Part shown: in pieces, positions 20,282 through 30,580 of the stretch
Position numbering within the stretch: position 1 is the stretch's first letter
Layout: each line of letters begins with the position of its first letter
NCBI GenBank assembly: GCA_002786065.1
Contig: NHNY01000039.1
Span: 86,168 to 150,167, forward strand
From: Microcyclospora pomicola
Lineage: Eukaryota; Ascomycota; Dothideomycetes; Capnodiales
DNA length: 64,000 bases
Reading direction: 5' to 3'
Made by a program: the position numbers and the translations under genes
The notes under the pieces: generated by a model
Seen by the model: the letters and a program-made list of their open reading frames with translations, nothing else
The model's database searches: none
What the model was told of the DNA's origin: nothing

Positions 20282-23158
20282 CTACTTTCGAGGTAGATCA
20301 CGAAACACTTGCTTGAAGATGTCCTTGCTCTTGTAAAGATTGATCAATCGAAAACGCTCATTATACAAATGTGCAGAATCGCTAGCTTGGCCGCAAGGGA
20401 AATGTGCAGCTGGGGCGTCAAACTCCTTCTCGAGGAAACGGATGGCGGGAATGGACCCGCCTTCTCTGATGTACAGAGGCCTACGTCGATGCTTGCCATC
20501 TGACGTGGAATTGATTTGTGTTTTGGATCTTTTACGGTGGATACCATTGGCGTTGCGATTGTCCATCTCGGCTTCGACGAGGCGTTCGGACAATTCCGCT
20601 AATGGCGTGAGTGGTTGGATAGGTGAGATCGCGCTTCCGTTTGCCAGCATTGACGAAGTCGTTGGCGAAGGCTTGCTGGCGAAATATCCTGGATGTTGCT
20701 GGAGTGTGGCTTCTTTCATCGAGGTTGCTCGGCGATGTTGCGTTTGTGGCATGGATCCCCAAGCATCCATTATAGCTTTCTCTAAGGTCTGATAGATCTC
20801 GTTCGTCCAGTCGCCGAGCCAAGGCTCAGCAATATGGTCGACCGTCACGGTAAGCTTGTTGGCAGAGCCCGTTTTCTCGAACTCTGTATGCAGATATTTT
20901 ACGAACGATTTGGCCACCTCAGTAGCTTCTTGATTCGGCACCAGCCGCATCGATAGTGCAGCACTCACCAAGCGTGGAATGATGGTGGCATTGTCAGGAC
21001 CAGACGTCTGGAAGCGATGAATCGTCAACGAAGCCTCGCGCCATTTCCTCATAAGAGACTGGGCGACTTCGTGAGGAGCGCCCAATTCAGGGTTGCGCTG
21101 TACCAGAGCTTTTGTAATTTCTGCATAGAGGCCTTTCTCTTCCTCCGTGAGCTCGAGTATTGGATCGTAGAAGTTCGGTATCTGTACAACGCCATGCTCG
21201 CCGGTAAGCATACTTAGGAGTTGAACGAGGTCCTTCAATGGCTCACTAAGCTCTGCACTTCCATCGACGCCGCTGTGCATATCTGGATGACTGCTCTCGA
21301 TCTGGACAGTGGCATGAATGACTCCTCGAAGGCCGTACGTCAAGCAGGGCGTCCGATCATCTAGCCAATAGCTATTGGCGAGCAGAATCCAATCTACGTC
21401 CCCAATCTTATCTCTATTAGCTTTGATAGCTTTCTCAAAGCCGCGTGAGCCGCTTTCTTCCTCTCCCTCGATCAGGAATAATATGTCCGAATCTAATGCT
21501 TGTTCTGAGATTAACTCAGCGCAAGCAAAGATGGCTGCCATGATCGGGCCTTTGTTATCAGACGTCCCTCGACCATAGAGGTAGCCATCAATACCCTCCA
21601 TCGCGAAAGGGTCACACTTCCACTTTCCATTCGAATTGTCTGCAGCCACGACATCGTAGTGACCATAAAACAGAATCTTCTTGCGCGTGGCGGCTGTGGC
21701 AGGATTGCCGCGGAAGCGAGCAAATATGATGGGATTGCACCTGTCGGAGGTAGGCAGCATTTCAGTCGTGGCTCCAAAGTTCTTGAAAACCGTCTTCAAG
21801 AACGACGCTCCCCGGCGGCAATCACTCTGGTGTTTTGGGTCCGAGGAGACGGTCGGGTAGGACACAAATCGGCGCAGCGTTTCGAACAACACTTCGTTGC
21901 TTGTTCGCGTGGAAGCAGCTGTTGCGGACATACAGTCATTTACATCCCATATGGCTAAAGTGTTGTCATTGCCGCCAGTGACATAAATTGGTCTTCGTCT
22001 GCGCATCGAGAAAGCAGATGCTAGAATGCGTCCGTTGTGAGCTTTGAGTCTTCCTTTGAGCTGGTATTGCTTGTCGAACTTTCGGATATAGCCAGTTATG
22101 GCGGCAGAGAACAAGAAACCTCCTCCAACACAGATTGTAAGCACGTCGTCACGATGGGCTTTGAGGTTGCGGACGAGCTGCCTGGTGTCCAAATCCCATA
22201 CATCAATTTCTCCTCCAGATCTGGCCGAGAACAGGAATGTACCGTCGAGAGCAATCGATAGGATGGAATGGCCCTCTTCTCGTCCATCATCGAGCGAGTA
22301 TAGCTCAGTTACAGCCCCGGCGTTTTGTGCGTCGAGCCTCCACAACTTGATGATGCCATCGCCACCTCCCGTGATCATGATCTCCTCATTTGGTGCGTCT
22401 GGAATTCCGTCTTTTGCCAAAAGCATACAGTACACATAACCGTAGTGTGCGTAGTGCTTCACATTCGCTTTGCCAATCTCTATCATTTCACCTCCTCGTG
22501 CATGCTTGGGCATCACATCAGTCCTCGCAGGCCGTGGGGTTCGAACACCACCCGGACCAGGGGAATCGAAAAACCAATCGTCCCTTATCGAAGGATGTGT
22601 CCCCTTGCGAGATCGCGTGCCCTGTCCTAGAGCTCCTACGTGACACCATTGGATCGTGGTGTTCTGGCAGCCAAGATAGACGGTCTGCAGCGCGGACGAA
22701 AAGACCAAGCAGAAGACATCGCCGACATCGAAGGAGGAGTATAGACAGCAGGTCCGGGTGAAGTCCTTGGTATTCCAGACATTGACCACACGATCTCCAG
22801 CACTCGAGAAGAGCAGCTTCTGGTCTGACGATAACGACAATCCTAGCACACTCGCCCGATGTCCTTCGATTATCGCCTGCTTCTCAAAAGTATCCAAGCT
22901 ATACACCAGTATTTCTCCTCCTTGCGTGCCAGCATAGATGGATTCATCGCTTAGGACGATGGCTAGGATGGAGCTGTCGTGCCCAAAGCGGTGACTCAAA
23001 GTCGGCAAGGCGCTTTGTAAGTCGGGCGTTTCTTGCTTGGTTGTCGACCCTGCCGCGGCCTGGGTAAAGGAATCATCTGTCTCGCTGTCCGCAGAAGTAA
23101 TTTGTGAGATATTATGGTTGCGATTCGCGAGGCTCTGCGGAGCTGGAGGAGCTGCCAT
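20282..23158 (-). CDS. DUG2: glutathione degradosome subunit Dug2 (WD40 plus M20 peptidase)
   Basis: Predicted cytosolic component of the Dug complex, which in yeast (Dug2-Dug3) cleaves the gamma-glutamyl bond of glutathione while Dug1 hydrolyses Cys-Gly. Single exon, 958 aa. Residues about 60-420 are WD40 repeats (for example IIEGHRASVLGLSLSSDQKL and ITGGGDGIIKLWRL); about 440-958 is an M20-family metallopeptidase. Metal-site motifs: His500 in FYGHYDVV, Asp533 in GRGTSDNKGP, and EGEEESGS at about 563-570. The WD40-M20 fusion is characteristic of Dug2. No Dug3-like amidotransferase gene is in this window. Confidence 0.92.
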   Translation of the reverse strand: MAAPPAPQSLANRNHNISQITSADSETDDSFTQAAAGSTTKQETPDLQSALPTLSHRFGHDSSILAIVLSDESIYAGTQGGEILVYSLDTFEKQAIIEGHRASVLGLSLSSDQKLLFSSAGDRVVNVWNTKDFTRTCCLYSSFDVGDVFCLVFSSALQTVYLGCQNTTIQWCHVGALGQGTRSRKGTHPSIRDDWFFDSPGPGGVRTPRPARTDVMPKHARGGEMIEIGKANVKHYAHYGYVYCMLLAKDGIPDAPNEEIMITGGGDGIIKLWRLDAQNAGAVTELYSLDDGREEGHSILSIALDGTFLFSARSGGEIDVWDLDTRQLVRNLKAHRDDVLTICVGGGFLFSAAITGYIRKFDKQYQLKGRLKAHNGRILASAFSMRRRRPIYVTGGNDNTLAIWDVNDCMSATAASTRTSNEVLFETLRRFVSYPTVSSDPKHQSDCRRGASFLKTVFKNFGATTEMLPTSDRCNPIIFARFRGNPATAATRKKILFYGHYDVVAADNSNGKWKCDPFAMEGIDGYLYGRGTSDNKGPIMAAIFACAELISEQALDSDILFLIEGEEESGSRGFEKAIKANRDKIGDVDWILLANSYWLDDRTPCLTYGLRGVIHATVQIESSHPDMHSGVDGSAELSEPLKDLVQLLSMLTGEHGVVQIPNFYDPILELTEEEKGLYAEITKALVQRNPELGAPHEVAQSLMRKWREASLTIHRFQTSGPDNATIIPRLVSAALSMRLVPNQEATEVAKSFVKYLHTEFEKTGSANKLTVTVDHIAEPWLGDWTNEIYQTLEKAIMDAWGSMPQTQHRRATSMKEATLQQHPGYFASKPSPTTSSMLANGSAISPIQPLTPLAELSERLVEAEMDNRNANGIHRKRSKTQINSTSDGKHRRRPLYIREGGSIPAIRFLEKEFDAPAAHFPCGQASDSAHLYNERFRLINLYKSKDIFKQVFRDLPRK

Positions 23159-23695
23159 GTGCGCAGGACGTCAGAACGACTCGACTCATGGCCGACACCG
23201 AGGGGACAATAGATCTTTATGAGAGTACAGACAACTGGGTAACGAGGCAGAGAGCTCAACAGCTCATGAAAACGTACTTGAGAGTATTTCACGTTGGTGC
23301 ATGTGGTATGTGGAGGAATTGCTGGTCTTCTTGGAGTGGGTCGCGTGCCGGCCAGTTCTACCATCGTTCGTTGCCCGCTTACCATGAAACTCTGCGCTAC
23401 ACTCGTGGCGTGTAGCAGGGAACATTTTCATCGGACGAGACTCATATCTTGCTATATCGCAAACAACGGCAACCTTTCAAGCAAGGCCGTATATGACATT
23501 CATAAATGTAAGATATTTTCGATACAGGATCCCGGACCTCATGCCCCCTGGCACAGACACTCCTCTTCACCGACTCTTCGGTCATAGATGCCCAAAGAGG
23601 ACTGTTGCATATCATGAGCAAAAGCACGTTCTGTCGTGCCCGTTGAGCGCATATTGCTATGCGTGCCACTTTAGTGCCTCTGCTTGACCTGCGAC

Positions 23696-24391
23696 TCATG
23701 CCTTGGCCTTGTCGACAACAGGATCTTCGTTGCTGAAGTTGATGGAAACGCTGTTCACACAGTGTCGCTCATCGGTCGGTGTCGGGTATCCTTCTCCCTT
23801 GAAAACGTGCCCAAGGTGACCACCACAGTTGGTGCAAACGATCTCTGTCCGCTCCATGCCAAATGTCTTGTCGGTATGCCTGGTCACTGCACCAGGAACA
23901 GTATCATAGAAAGCAGGCCATCCACAACCACTCTTGAACTTCTGCTGGGCGGTGTATAGTGGCGCATCACATCCTGTACACTTGTACACACCTGACGTCG
24001 GAGCGTGCTTGTCGTATTTTCCTGTGAACGGGGCTTCGGTGCCCTTCTCTCGGAGAACTCGAAATTGTTCTGAATAACGGAGCAGTAAAGTCAGCAGACT
24101 GTCACAAGATGCCAAGCATGACCATCATGGTGGTGGGTTGTCGATCTTACCAGGACTAAGCTGGGCCTGCCACTCGCTGTCACTCTTCTGCACTGGATGA
24201 GACATGTTTCTGGTCTCGGCGGTCGAGAATAGAGCACCCAGAAATGGAATCGTTGGCATAGACGCCCGGAGAGGAAAAGAGCCTGGTCTGGCAGCGGCCG
24301 AAGCGTTCAAAGTTGATGGCGCGGCGCGGATAGTGGTGTTGCTGAAGGCGTAGAATGTGCGAAGAAAGGTCGGGAGGGATGGGAAGCGCAT
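23696..24391 (-). CDS. peptide-methionine (R)-S-oxide reductase MsrB
   Basis: Reduces methionine-R-sulfoxide in proteins using thioredoxin. Two exons, 24391-24151 and 24069-23696 (GTAAGA donor, CAG acceptor), give 204 aa. Both zinc CxxC pairs are visible (CTGC and CTNC), with the fold motif SGCGWPAFYD and catalytic Cys in ERHCVNSVSINF. The first about 60 residues are basic/aliphatic (MRFPSLPTFLRTFYAF) and look like a mitochondrial targeting sequence. A second in-frame ATG (MSHPVQKSDSEWQ) just before the domain could give a cytosolic form; that is inference. Confidence 0.93.
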
Positions 24392-25250
24392 GAAGATGAA
24401 ATGGTGGCTGATGAAAATTGCAACGTCTCGTCGTTGTTTTGTTAATTCTTGACTGTGGCGGAAGTCGATGCGGTTCCTGTCATGTATCTACGTGTGCCTA
24501 TCCAGCAGTTTCCGTCATCATGGAGCTTTGGAATCAGCAATGAGATCATCCAGTTTCCCCACGCCGCCACCGAAGCCGCATCACATGACATGTATGGAAT
24601 CAGATGAACATATCAGTCATGGCTTCAATTCATACCGTCGATCGCTGTTCCATCCGACAAACCTGTGGTCGGGTAAGGAATAGATTGCAGAGCCTAAGGT
24701 AAGATCACAATGCAAATCACCATCTTTCGCTGCTCCAGACTCGAGTTGTGTGCTTGAAGGCCTGGTAGGTGGGATTGCTCCGCGAGAACTGGATTGTGCT
24801 GGCAGCATTGCTTGTATCTCATTTATAGGTAAGAATTCGAAGCATTACCAAAAGCTTGTACATACTGGATGCCCATTGCCGTTCGATATTGGCCAAAATT
24901 CAGCTGTATTTCGCCATGTTGCATGTCGCCAGGACGACTTCAAGGGCAGAGCAGAACCAGTGACGCTCCAGCTAAAGTATGCTTGGAGTGAGTGACGTAC
25001 CAGTCCAAGCATGACCGGTTGCTTCGCAGAGATCACCTAGCAAGTCTACGAGATTGGATCGCAGTTGACGATGATCATATCCAAGCTCATTCTACCGCTT
25101 CAGTACTGTCAATGGCTGTGCCATGACGCGTTGTATCGGCATGTGGCAATGCAGGCTCTGAATGTCGAACCTCACGGCCTGGCAGCAAGCGGTATTTGAA
25201 GCCTGGTCGTGTTTCGAGTAATGGTATTCATACGTTGTCGAGCCTCGCTA
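24392..25250. other. intergenic region
   Basis: MsrB promoter and ZNF830-like 3' flank. Only short motif-free frames. Confidence 0.45.
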
Positions 25251-26111
25251 TCATCCGCCAAATTTCCAGTCGTCGAAGTCTTCTTCGTCTTCGTCGTCAT
25301 CACTATCTCCTTTGCCATCGTTCAACGCGTGATCAACCGACCGTTCAAGAGTGCTATCCCCTGCATCGACGTGATCATGAGACACAATCTGAATATCTCC
25401 GTTCCCTCTGCCGCTTCTCAACGCTTCTCGCCGTTCCCGCAGCTTTTTCATTCTCTCTTCTAATCCATCCATCTCGTCCAGTTCGTCTGCCATCAATCTT
25501 GCCGCATCCTCCCTCTCGCCTTCTATCTCTATATCTCGCGTGTCTCGCTGAGCGCTCTCCTGTTCTCTCGCCTGTGCAGCGATGTCAGCCGCAGACATGG
25601 GCGCAGCACTGATGGTGGCAGCAGCATCTAGCGCGGATGGTGCGATAGAGGTGGAGTCCAGTCTCGCAATGTCGCGTTCGAAGGCGGCATATTCGTCGTC
25701 AAGTGATTGATCACTTGCTATTACAGCTACGGCAGGTTCCACTATAGGCACTGTGTTCTTGGTGGACGCGCTTTGCACCTGCGCAGCGCTGGCAATTTCT
25801 TCCTCGTTGGTAGCCTTTGCCTTCTTTCTTTCCCCACGAATCGGGCTGTCCAAACTCTCGGCTTTGCGCTTCTTGGCTCCGCTAGGTTCGCCTCCACTTC
25901 CTCTCGTGACATCGACGTTGTGTAGGCGACTCAGACGCAGAACATGTCCAGTGCTATGTAGGTGAGCCTTCCAGGCATTTTCGCTTCTGAGGGGAAGCTC
26001 GCAAAGGTTGCACAGCAGTTTGCCGTCTTTGGTGTAGGATGCCTGAGGGTGGGTGATTCGACGAGTGATACGTTCCGCTTGCAAGAGAGCACGCGCATCA
26101 GCTTCGCCCAT
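25251..26111 (-). CDS. ZNF830/CCDC16-like nuclear zinc-finger protein
   Basis: 286 aa, single exon. One U1-type C2H2 finger near the N-terminus (LLCNLCELPLRSENAWKAHL, then HSTGH), a basic patch (GAKKRKAESL..RGERKKAK), a long charged helix at about 180-240 (EERMKKLRERREALRSG) and an acidic, tryptophan-bearing end (DDDEDEEDFDDWKFGG). This order matches the ZNF830 (CCDC16) family, linked in other eukaryotes to spliceosome-associated functions. Transcribed divergently from the C2H2 regulator. Confidence 0.8.
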   Translation of the reverse strand: MGEADARALLQAERITRRITHPQASYTKDGKLLCNLCELPLRSENAWKAHLHSTGHVLRLSRLHNVDVTRGSGGEPSGAKKRKAESLDSPIRGERKKAKATNEEEIASAAQVQSASTKNTVPIVEPAVAVIASDQSLDDEYAAFERDIARLDSTSIAPSALDAAATISAAPMSAADIAAQAREQESAQRDTRDIEIEGEREDAARLMADELDEMDGLEERMKKLRERREALRSGRGNGDIQIVSHDHVDAGDSTLERSVDHALNDGKGDSDDDEDEEDFDDWKFGG

Positions 26112-26455
26112 GACAACGTTATCGGCCGTTGCTATGACCTATACCAGTGCATGGTACTAGCCACAGACATATACATGAATGTCTAAGATGAAGTATGCTC
26201 AAGGATCACACGTGCGCGTGGGGACGACGTGGTTATTATCTAAGCTTGCATGACGACTAGGCTGATCGTGGAAGGAGGTCCCGAAGCGTCGGAGCGAGAT
26301 AAAGCCGCCTTACTGTCAGCCCTGTTCCTTCTCCCGCACAAGCAGTGGGACGCCATCGACGACGGCTGAGGGCCCAGAGATGGCGAGAACGCGACTTTGA
26401 TTCTCCTCCCCAGGCCCATACACTCATCAGGTCGACCGCACTCACTCTCGCCAGG
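26112..26455. other. divergent promoter region
   Basis: About 340 nt shared between the ZNF830-like gene (-) and the C2H2 regulator (+). No specific element identified. Confidence 0.45.
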
Positions 26456-28000
26456 ATGGCTGCCAAAGCAGACTCCTTCATGGGGATGGGCCTCCGAGAT
26501 ACCATCGACCCCAGCCTGCTGGCCATGAACAAGAACCAGGCTCCAACAATGTGGGACGCTCCCATGATGGGGGTTGAAGCCGAACAACATCCTTCTGCTG
26601 GTAATCTGGCCCATGACGATTCAATGAACGTCCTCTCCATGTCGCATTCCATTTCGGAGATCGTCCCAACCACTGGTCTCGCCACCGGGCTTCATCTGCC
26701 GACATATAGCAACCGTCGCGACGACAGCGAGTGCAGCTGGGACGAGGACGACGACCAGGGCGACTGGAACGCGAATATGCAGTCGACCTTGAGGGCTCTC
26801 GTTACGACTCACGAGGGTTTCCTCCTGTCCGACCTGCTTCCCAAGCGACAGCGCCGACTTGTGCATGCGATGGCGACTGTCTTGCAACTCAACCACGTAA
26901 CGTTGGGCAAAGGCAAAGATCGTTCCGTACTTGTCTCGAAAAAGAAGATCTCACCGACGCTGAACGGCCGGCCGAGGCCAAGGTGCTGGAATAGCACCTC
27001 CCAGCCTTGCGAAGAATACGACGTAATTCTTCCCGAGCAAATAAGCATAACAGGAATGCCCAGTTCAACCACAATGGAACAGCTTGTCTCCAGCCTCGTT
27101 TCCCAGGCCATACCCGCACCTTTACGTACTTCATGGTCGAACAACGGAAGCCAAGGCATAGCATGTCTCGATTTCGCAACTCCTGAAGATGCAGCCATAG
27201 TCGTCAGCACAATTAACAATCTTCCCGCCATGGAAGCAACCCGGCTGAAAGCGACGTATCGCACTGCCAAAATCACGCAGGCTATTTATGAACCATCGCA
27301 ATCTCCACAGCAGCAACTACCAAGTCCTACCAGCAGTATGCACCCAACTCCCCTCAAGAGGCCAGCCAGCATGCGCAAAAGCAGCGAGCAATTTGCGTCT
27401 CTAGATTCATTATCCATATACAGCTCGTCAAAGAACAGCAATCAAGCATCCAGCATTGATCCGACGGGCTATACGTCAGAAGATTCCGCAACTACGATGC
27501 GATCAGTGTACAGCGGACATTCCTCTCTTCGACCTTCAAGAAGACGTCGTCTCCCGGCATCCGCTGCAGGCTATGCATGCAGAGCCGAAGACTGCACTAA
27601 GACGTTCAATCGTGCTGGTGATCGAACAAAGCATGAGCGCATCCACTTTCCCAATGCCAACAGTCACCCATATGAGTGCAGGCGCTGTCCAAAGACGTTC
27701 ATGTATCCCAAAGACCTGCGCCGTCACGAAGCTATTCACGACCGACAGGAGCAGCCTTCAGTATCTCATCCCCGTAACAATCCGGCGGCTGGCGCCAATT
27801 TGTCATGGTGCATGCGTGTCGATGCGATGACAGGCGGAGCCTGCAAAGCCATCTTCATGGACAGGGAGCACGAACTCGAGCATCTCCGCACATGTCACGG
27901 CCTTGGTGCCGACACTTTCATCTGTCCTGTCTGTAGTCTTGGTGGTTACAACATGAAGAGCGATCTGCGGGAGCACTTGTACATTGAGCACGGAGATTGA
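26456..28000 (+). CDS. C2H2 zinc-finger regulator with RRM-like segment
   Basis: 514 aa from the ATG at 26456 (MAAKADSFMGMGLRD). The N-terminal part is low-complexity. Residues about 190-270 read like an RRM/beta-alpha-beta unit (ISITGMPSSTTMEQLVSSL, then GIACLDFATPEDAAIVVSTI). Four zinc fingers follow: about 373-398 (YACRAEDCTKTF..HERIH), 406-430 (YECRRCPKTF..HEAIH), a degenerate one at about 451-480 (WCMRVDAMTGGACKAIF) and one at 488-512 (FICPVC..HLYIEH) ending next to the stop. Likely a nuclear DNA-binding protein; targets unknown. The RRM assignment is tentative. Confidence 0.82.
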   Translation: MAAKADSFMGMGLRDTIDPSLLAMNKNQAPTMWDAPMMGVEAEQHPSAGNLAHDDSMNVLSMSHSISEIVPTTGLATGLHLPTYSNRRDDSECSWDEDDDQGDWNANMQSTLRALVTTHEGFLLSDLLPKRQRRLVHAMATVLQLNHVTLGKGKDRSVLVSKKKISPTLNGRPRPRCWNSTSQPCEEYDVILPEQISITGMPSSTTMEQLVSSLVSQAIPAPLRTSWSNNGSQGIACLDFATPEDAAIVVSTINNLPAMEATRLKATYRTAKITQAIYEPSQSPQQQLPSPTSSMHPTPLKRPASMRKSSEQFASLDSLSIYSSSKNSNQASSIDPTGYTSEDSATTMRSVYSGHSSLRPSRRRRLPASAAGYACRAEDCTKTFNRAGDRTKHERIHFPNANSHPYECRRCPKTFMYPKDLRRHEAIHDRQEQPSVSHPRNNPAAGANLSWCMRVDAMTGGACKAIFMDREHELEHLRTCHGLGADTFICPVCSLGGYNMKSDLREHLYIEHGD

Positions 28001-29187
28001 GACACAGCGTAGTGCGATTTTCATGACATATGGCAAGCACGTGGATGATCTCATCTCGAGGCGCACACTGAGTGCACATGCCTCGGCACCATCAAGCCAA
28101 TGTCGTGGCAGATCTCGGACTGACGTGTTAGAACAACTCAAAGACGATCTACTCTGCAATAAGGCGGCAAGTGGTTATTCGCTGCGGCGAACCATACTAC
28201 GAAGCATCGCCCAGTTTCCTTCTGTGCATCGCTATGTGCCTATTGAAACTGCTCCTTCGGAACAAGCCATCACCACGTTCATGTGCATACTTGTATCCAG
28301 GGTAGCAACAGAACAGTGGCTTCGCCTAAGACTTCGGATCGCAACGTCGTGCTTTGGCACGACGCGGTAGACGTCTTTTATAATGATCGAAAAACTGGCA
28401 ACCTTGCTCTGGGTACAGGGATGGCCGGACATGCGCTCTACGGTGCTTGCTATTGCTTCATTGCCACTCGAGAAGTGTTTGGAGAACGCAAACCGAGCAA
28501 AACTGGAAAGGTACGAATGCGCAAAGACACGATCGCCGGCGTAAAAGCGCCAGCGATACGCGGTCGGATGAGCTGCGGTGACTTGAGAATATGAGGTGTG
28601 GTAGCCTTTCTCGATTTTCCACTCCAACATCCTGGCCCGCAGATTTAGACATCGTTGACTTGATGGTCCAACCATACTGAAGTTGAGGTTCCTCGATCTT
28701 TCTCCGAGCCCATTCATGTCGCACAGTCATAATGTCGCTTCGAAGATAGTGTAACGAAAATCCAGGGCGCAATCTCAGGCGGAACCTGATTATATATCGA
28801 ACGCATCTAGGGTCCAGAAAACATCAAAATGACTAACCCAGCCTGCTGGTACAAGGTGATCGCTAGAGCAAGAGAAAAAAAAGAAAACTAACGCAGAAGT
28901 GTAAGAACAGACCAGCAGAGGAGTGGTGGCCAGAATTGTTCGAAGACACTCTACCGATTGAAGAAGTATCTGGGTGCAACCTTAAAGCCTTATATGTATT
29001 GATCGCAGTAAGCAGAGCTGCTTCCGCAACCGATTACTGCATCTTATACCTATGTTAGCCCTCGGAACTATGTTGTCGCTTTGTCGCACATTGATGATAG
29101 ATCATGTAGCAGTGAATTTCTCCGCGTGAATTGGCGTTGGGGAGACTGCAAGGGATACATATTTGATCATGTCGACCCTTCGAGACA
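28001..29187. other. intergenic region
   Basis: About 1.2 kb with no convincing gene; an A-rich run occurs near 28874. Frames on both strands are short and motif-free. Confidence 0.45.
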
Positions 29188-30012
29188 ATGACGGTTCAGT
29201 ATCCCACTCCCATGGTCAACATGACGACTCACCTCGTCGACACAGAGCAAGGCATTGCAGACCTCATTCAAGGCCTCCCACCTCAAGACATGGGTAAACC
29301 TGCCCTCTACGTTGACATCGAGGGACACAACCTTTCTCGCCAAGGAACCATCTCTATATTGACAATCCTCGTCGACGCCCGACAGACTGTCTACCTTGTT
29401 GATGTTACGGTGCTGAAAGATCTGGCATTTGACACTGCTGCTCCTGACGGACGCACGTTGCGATCCATTTTGGAGTCCGACGACCTCACCAAAGTCTTCT
29501 TCGACATTCGCAATGATTCCGATGCACTGTTTGCTCTGTTCAACATCAAGGTTGCCGGTATCCAGGACCTGCAACTCATGGAATTCGCCGCGCGTTACTC
29601 TAACAGACGTTGTGTTAACGGTCTGGCTAAATGTATCGAGCAGGACGCTGGCCTTGGATGGACCGAGAAACAGGCCTGGAGCAGGGTGAAGGATCGTGGA
29701 CGGAGGCTATTCGTCCCGGAACGTGGTGGCAGCTATGCCGTCTTCGATGTGCGACCTTTGTCGGATGAATTGGTGACTTACTGCGCCCAGGATGTGACAC
29801 TGATGCCGACCTTACGCAGGGTCTATTGCAACAGACTCTGTGATTCGTGGTGGCGCAAGATCGAGCAGGAGACTGCCGCACGGATTACGCTGTCCCAGAG
29901 CCGCGATTACAATGGAAAAGGCCGGCACATGGCTATGGGCCCAAGCACCTGGTCTGGATGGTATCCCGCTTCATCGGAGCTTACCCAGCGAACCTTGTTC
30001 TCGATCAATTAG
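29188..30012 (+). CDS. DEDDy 3'-5' exonuclease domain protein (EXD1-like)
   Basis: 274 aa, single exon, with a complete 3'-5' exonuclease fold: Asp43 and Glu45 in YVDIEGHN, the second acidic motif in FFDIRNDSDAL (106-114), and Tyr198/Asp202 in YCAQDV, the DEDDy pattern. Such proteins trim RNA or DNA 3' ends; this one resembles the small stand-alone fungal members often named piRNA biogenesis EXD1-like. The substrate is not predictable. No targeting signal is evident. Confidence 0.87.
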   Translation: MTVQYPTPMVNMTTHLVDTEQGIADLIQGLPPQDMGKPALYVDIEGHNLSRQGTISILTILVDARQTVYLVDVTVLKDLAFDTAAPDGRTLRSILESDDLTKVFFDIRNDSDALFALFNIKVAGIQDLQLMEFAARYSNRRCVNGLAKCIEQDAGLGWTEKQAWSRVKDRGRRLFVPERGGSYAVFDVRPLSDELVTYCAQDVTLMPTLRRVYCNRLCDSWWRKIEQETAARITLSQSRDYNGKGRHMAMGPSTWSGWYPASSELTQRTLFSIN

Positions 30013-30580
30013 GTGCCTCTACCTATCCTGACCCCTCAACTGCATCACTGGCAGCTGTTTCGGGAGTTATGTGACACAACATTCTACTACGCCATGAACG
30101 TCATCGTCCTCGCACAAAGCAGCAAGTCGACAAGAAGGATGGAATCTGACCATGCTGGGTGCATAATACTTGCTGAGAGAATATGATTACGATACTCACT
30201 GGAAGGGCTGAGCTGATCGGTGTGCTGTGGTAGGATACGAGGACGGCACGGCAACGTCCATGTCAGGTCTTTGTGGAACACCAGAGGCGCGTACTTGAAT
30301 AGGTTCATACAAGCCAACACCGAATCAGTCTTTCGCATAGCACACGTCGCTCTATATGACTCTAGTGGGTCTCAATATCGGTGCTGGATCAGGATATGTG
30401 TCGCGTTTCCAAGATGTGGTAGGTTAGTGCATGCGTGTTGGAGCCTTTCTATCCGTAGGACCAGAGCCTGTCCCGGAAGTGATGCCAATTGGTCACACGT
30501 ATACATTACAGCATCGACACCCAGGAAGCCTGCAGCGTCAAAATGCTGATCATAGTCTTCCATGTATTTGCCATTTACGG
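30013..30580. other. intergenic region, convergent 3' ends
   Basis: Lies between the 3' ends of the exonuclease (+) and the xylanase (-). Nothing recognised. Confidence 0.5.

Noticed and set aside
22530-22560. GGTTCGAA-type tRNA B-box look-alike
   Set aside because: Lies inside the DUG2-like coding region with no A box or cloverleaf pairing around it.
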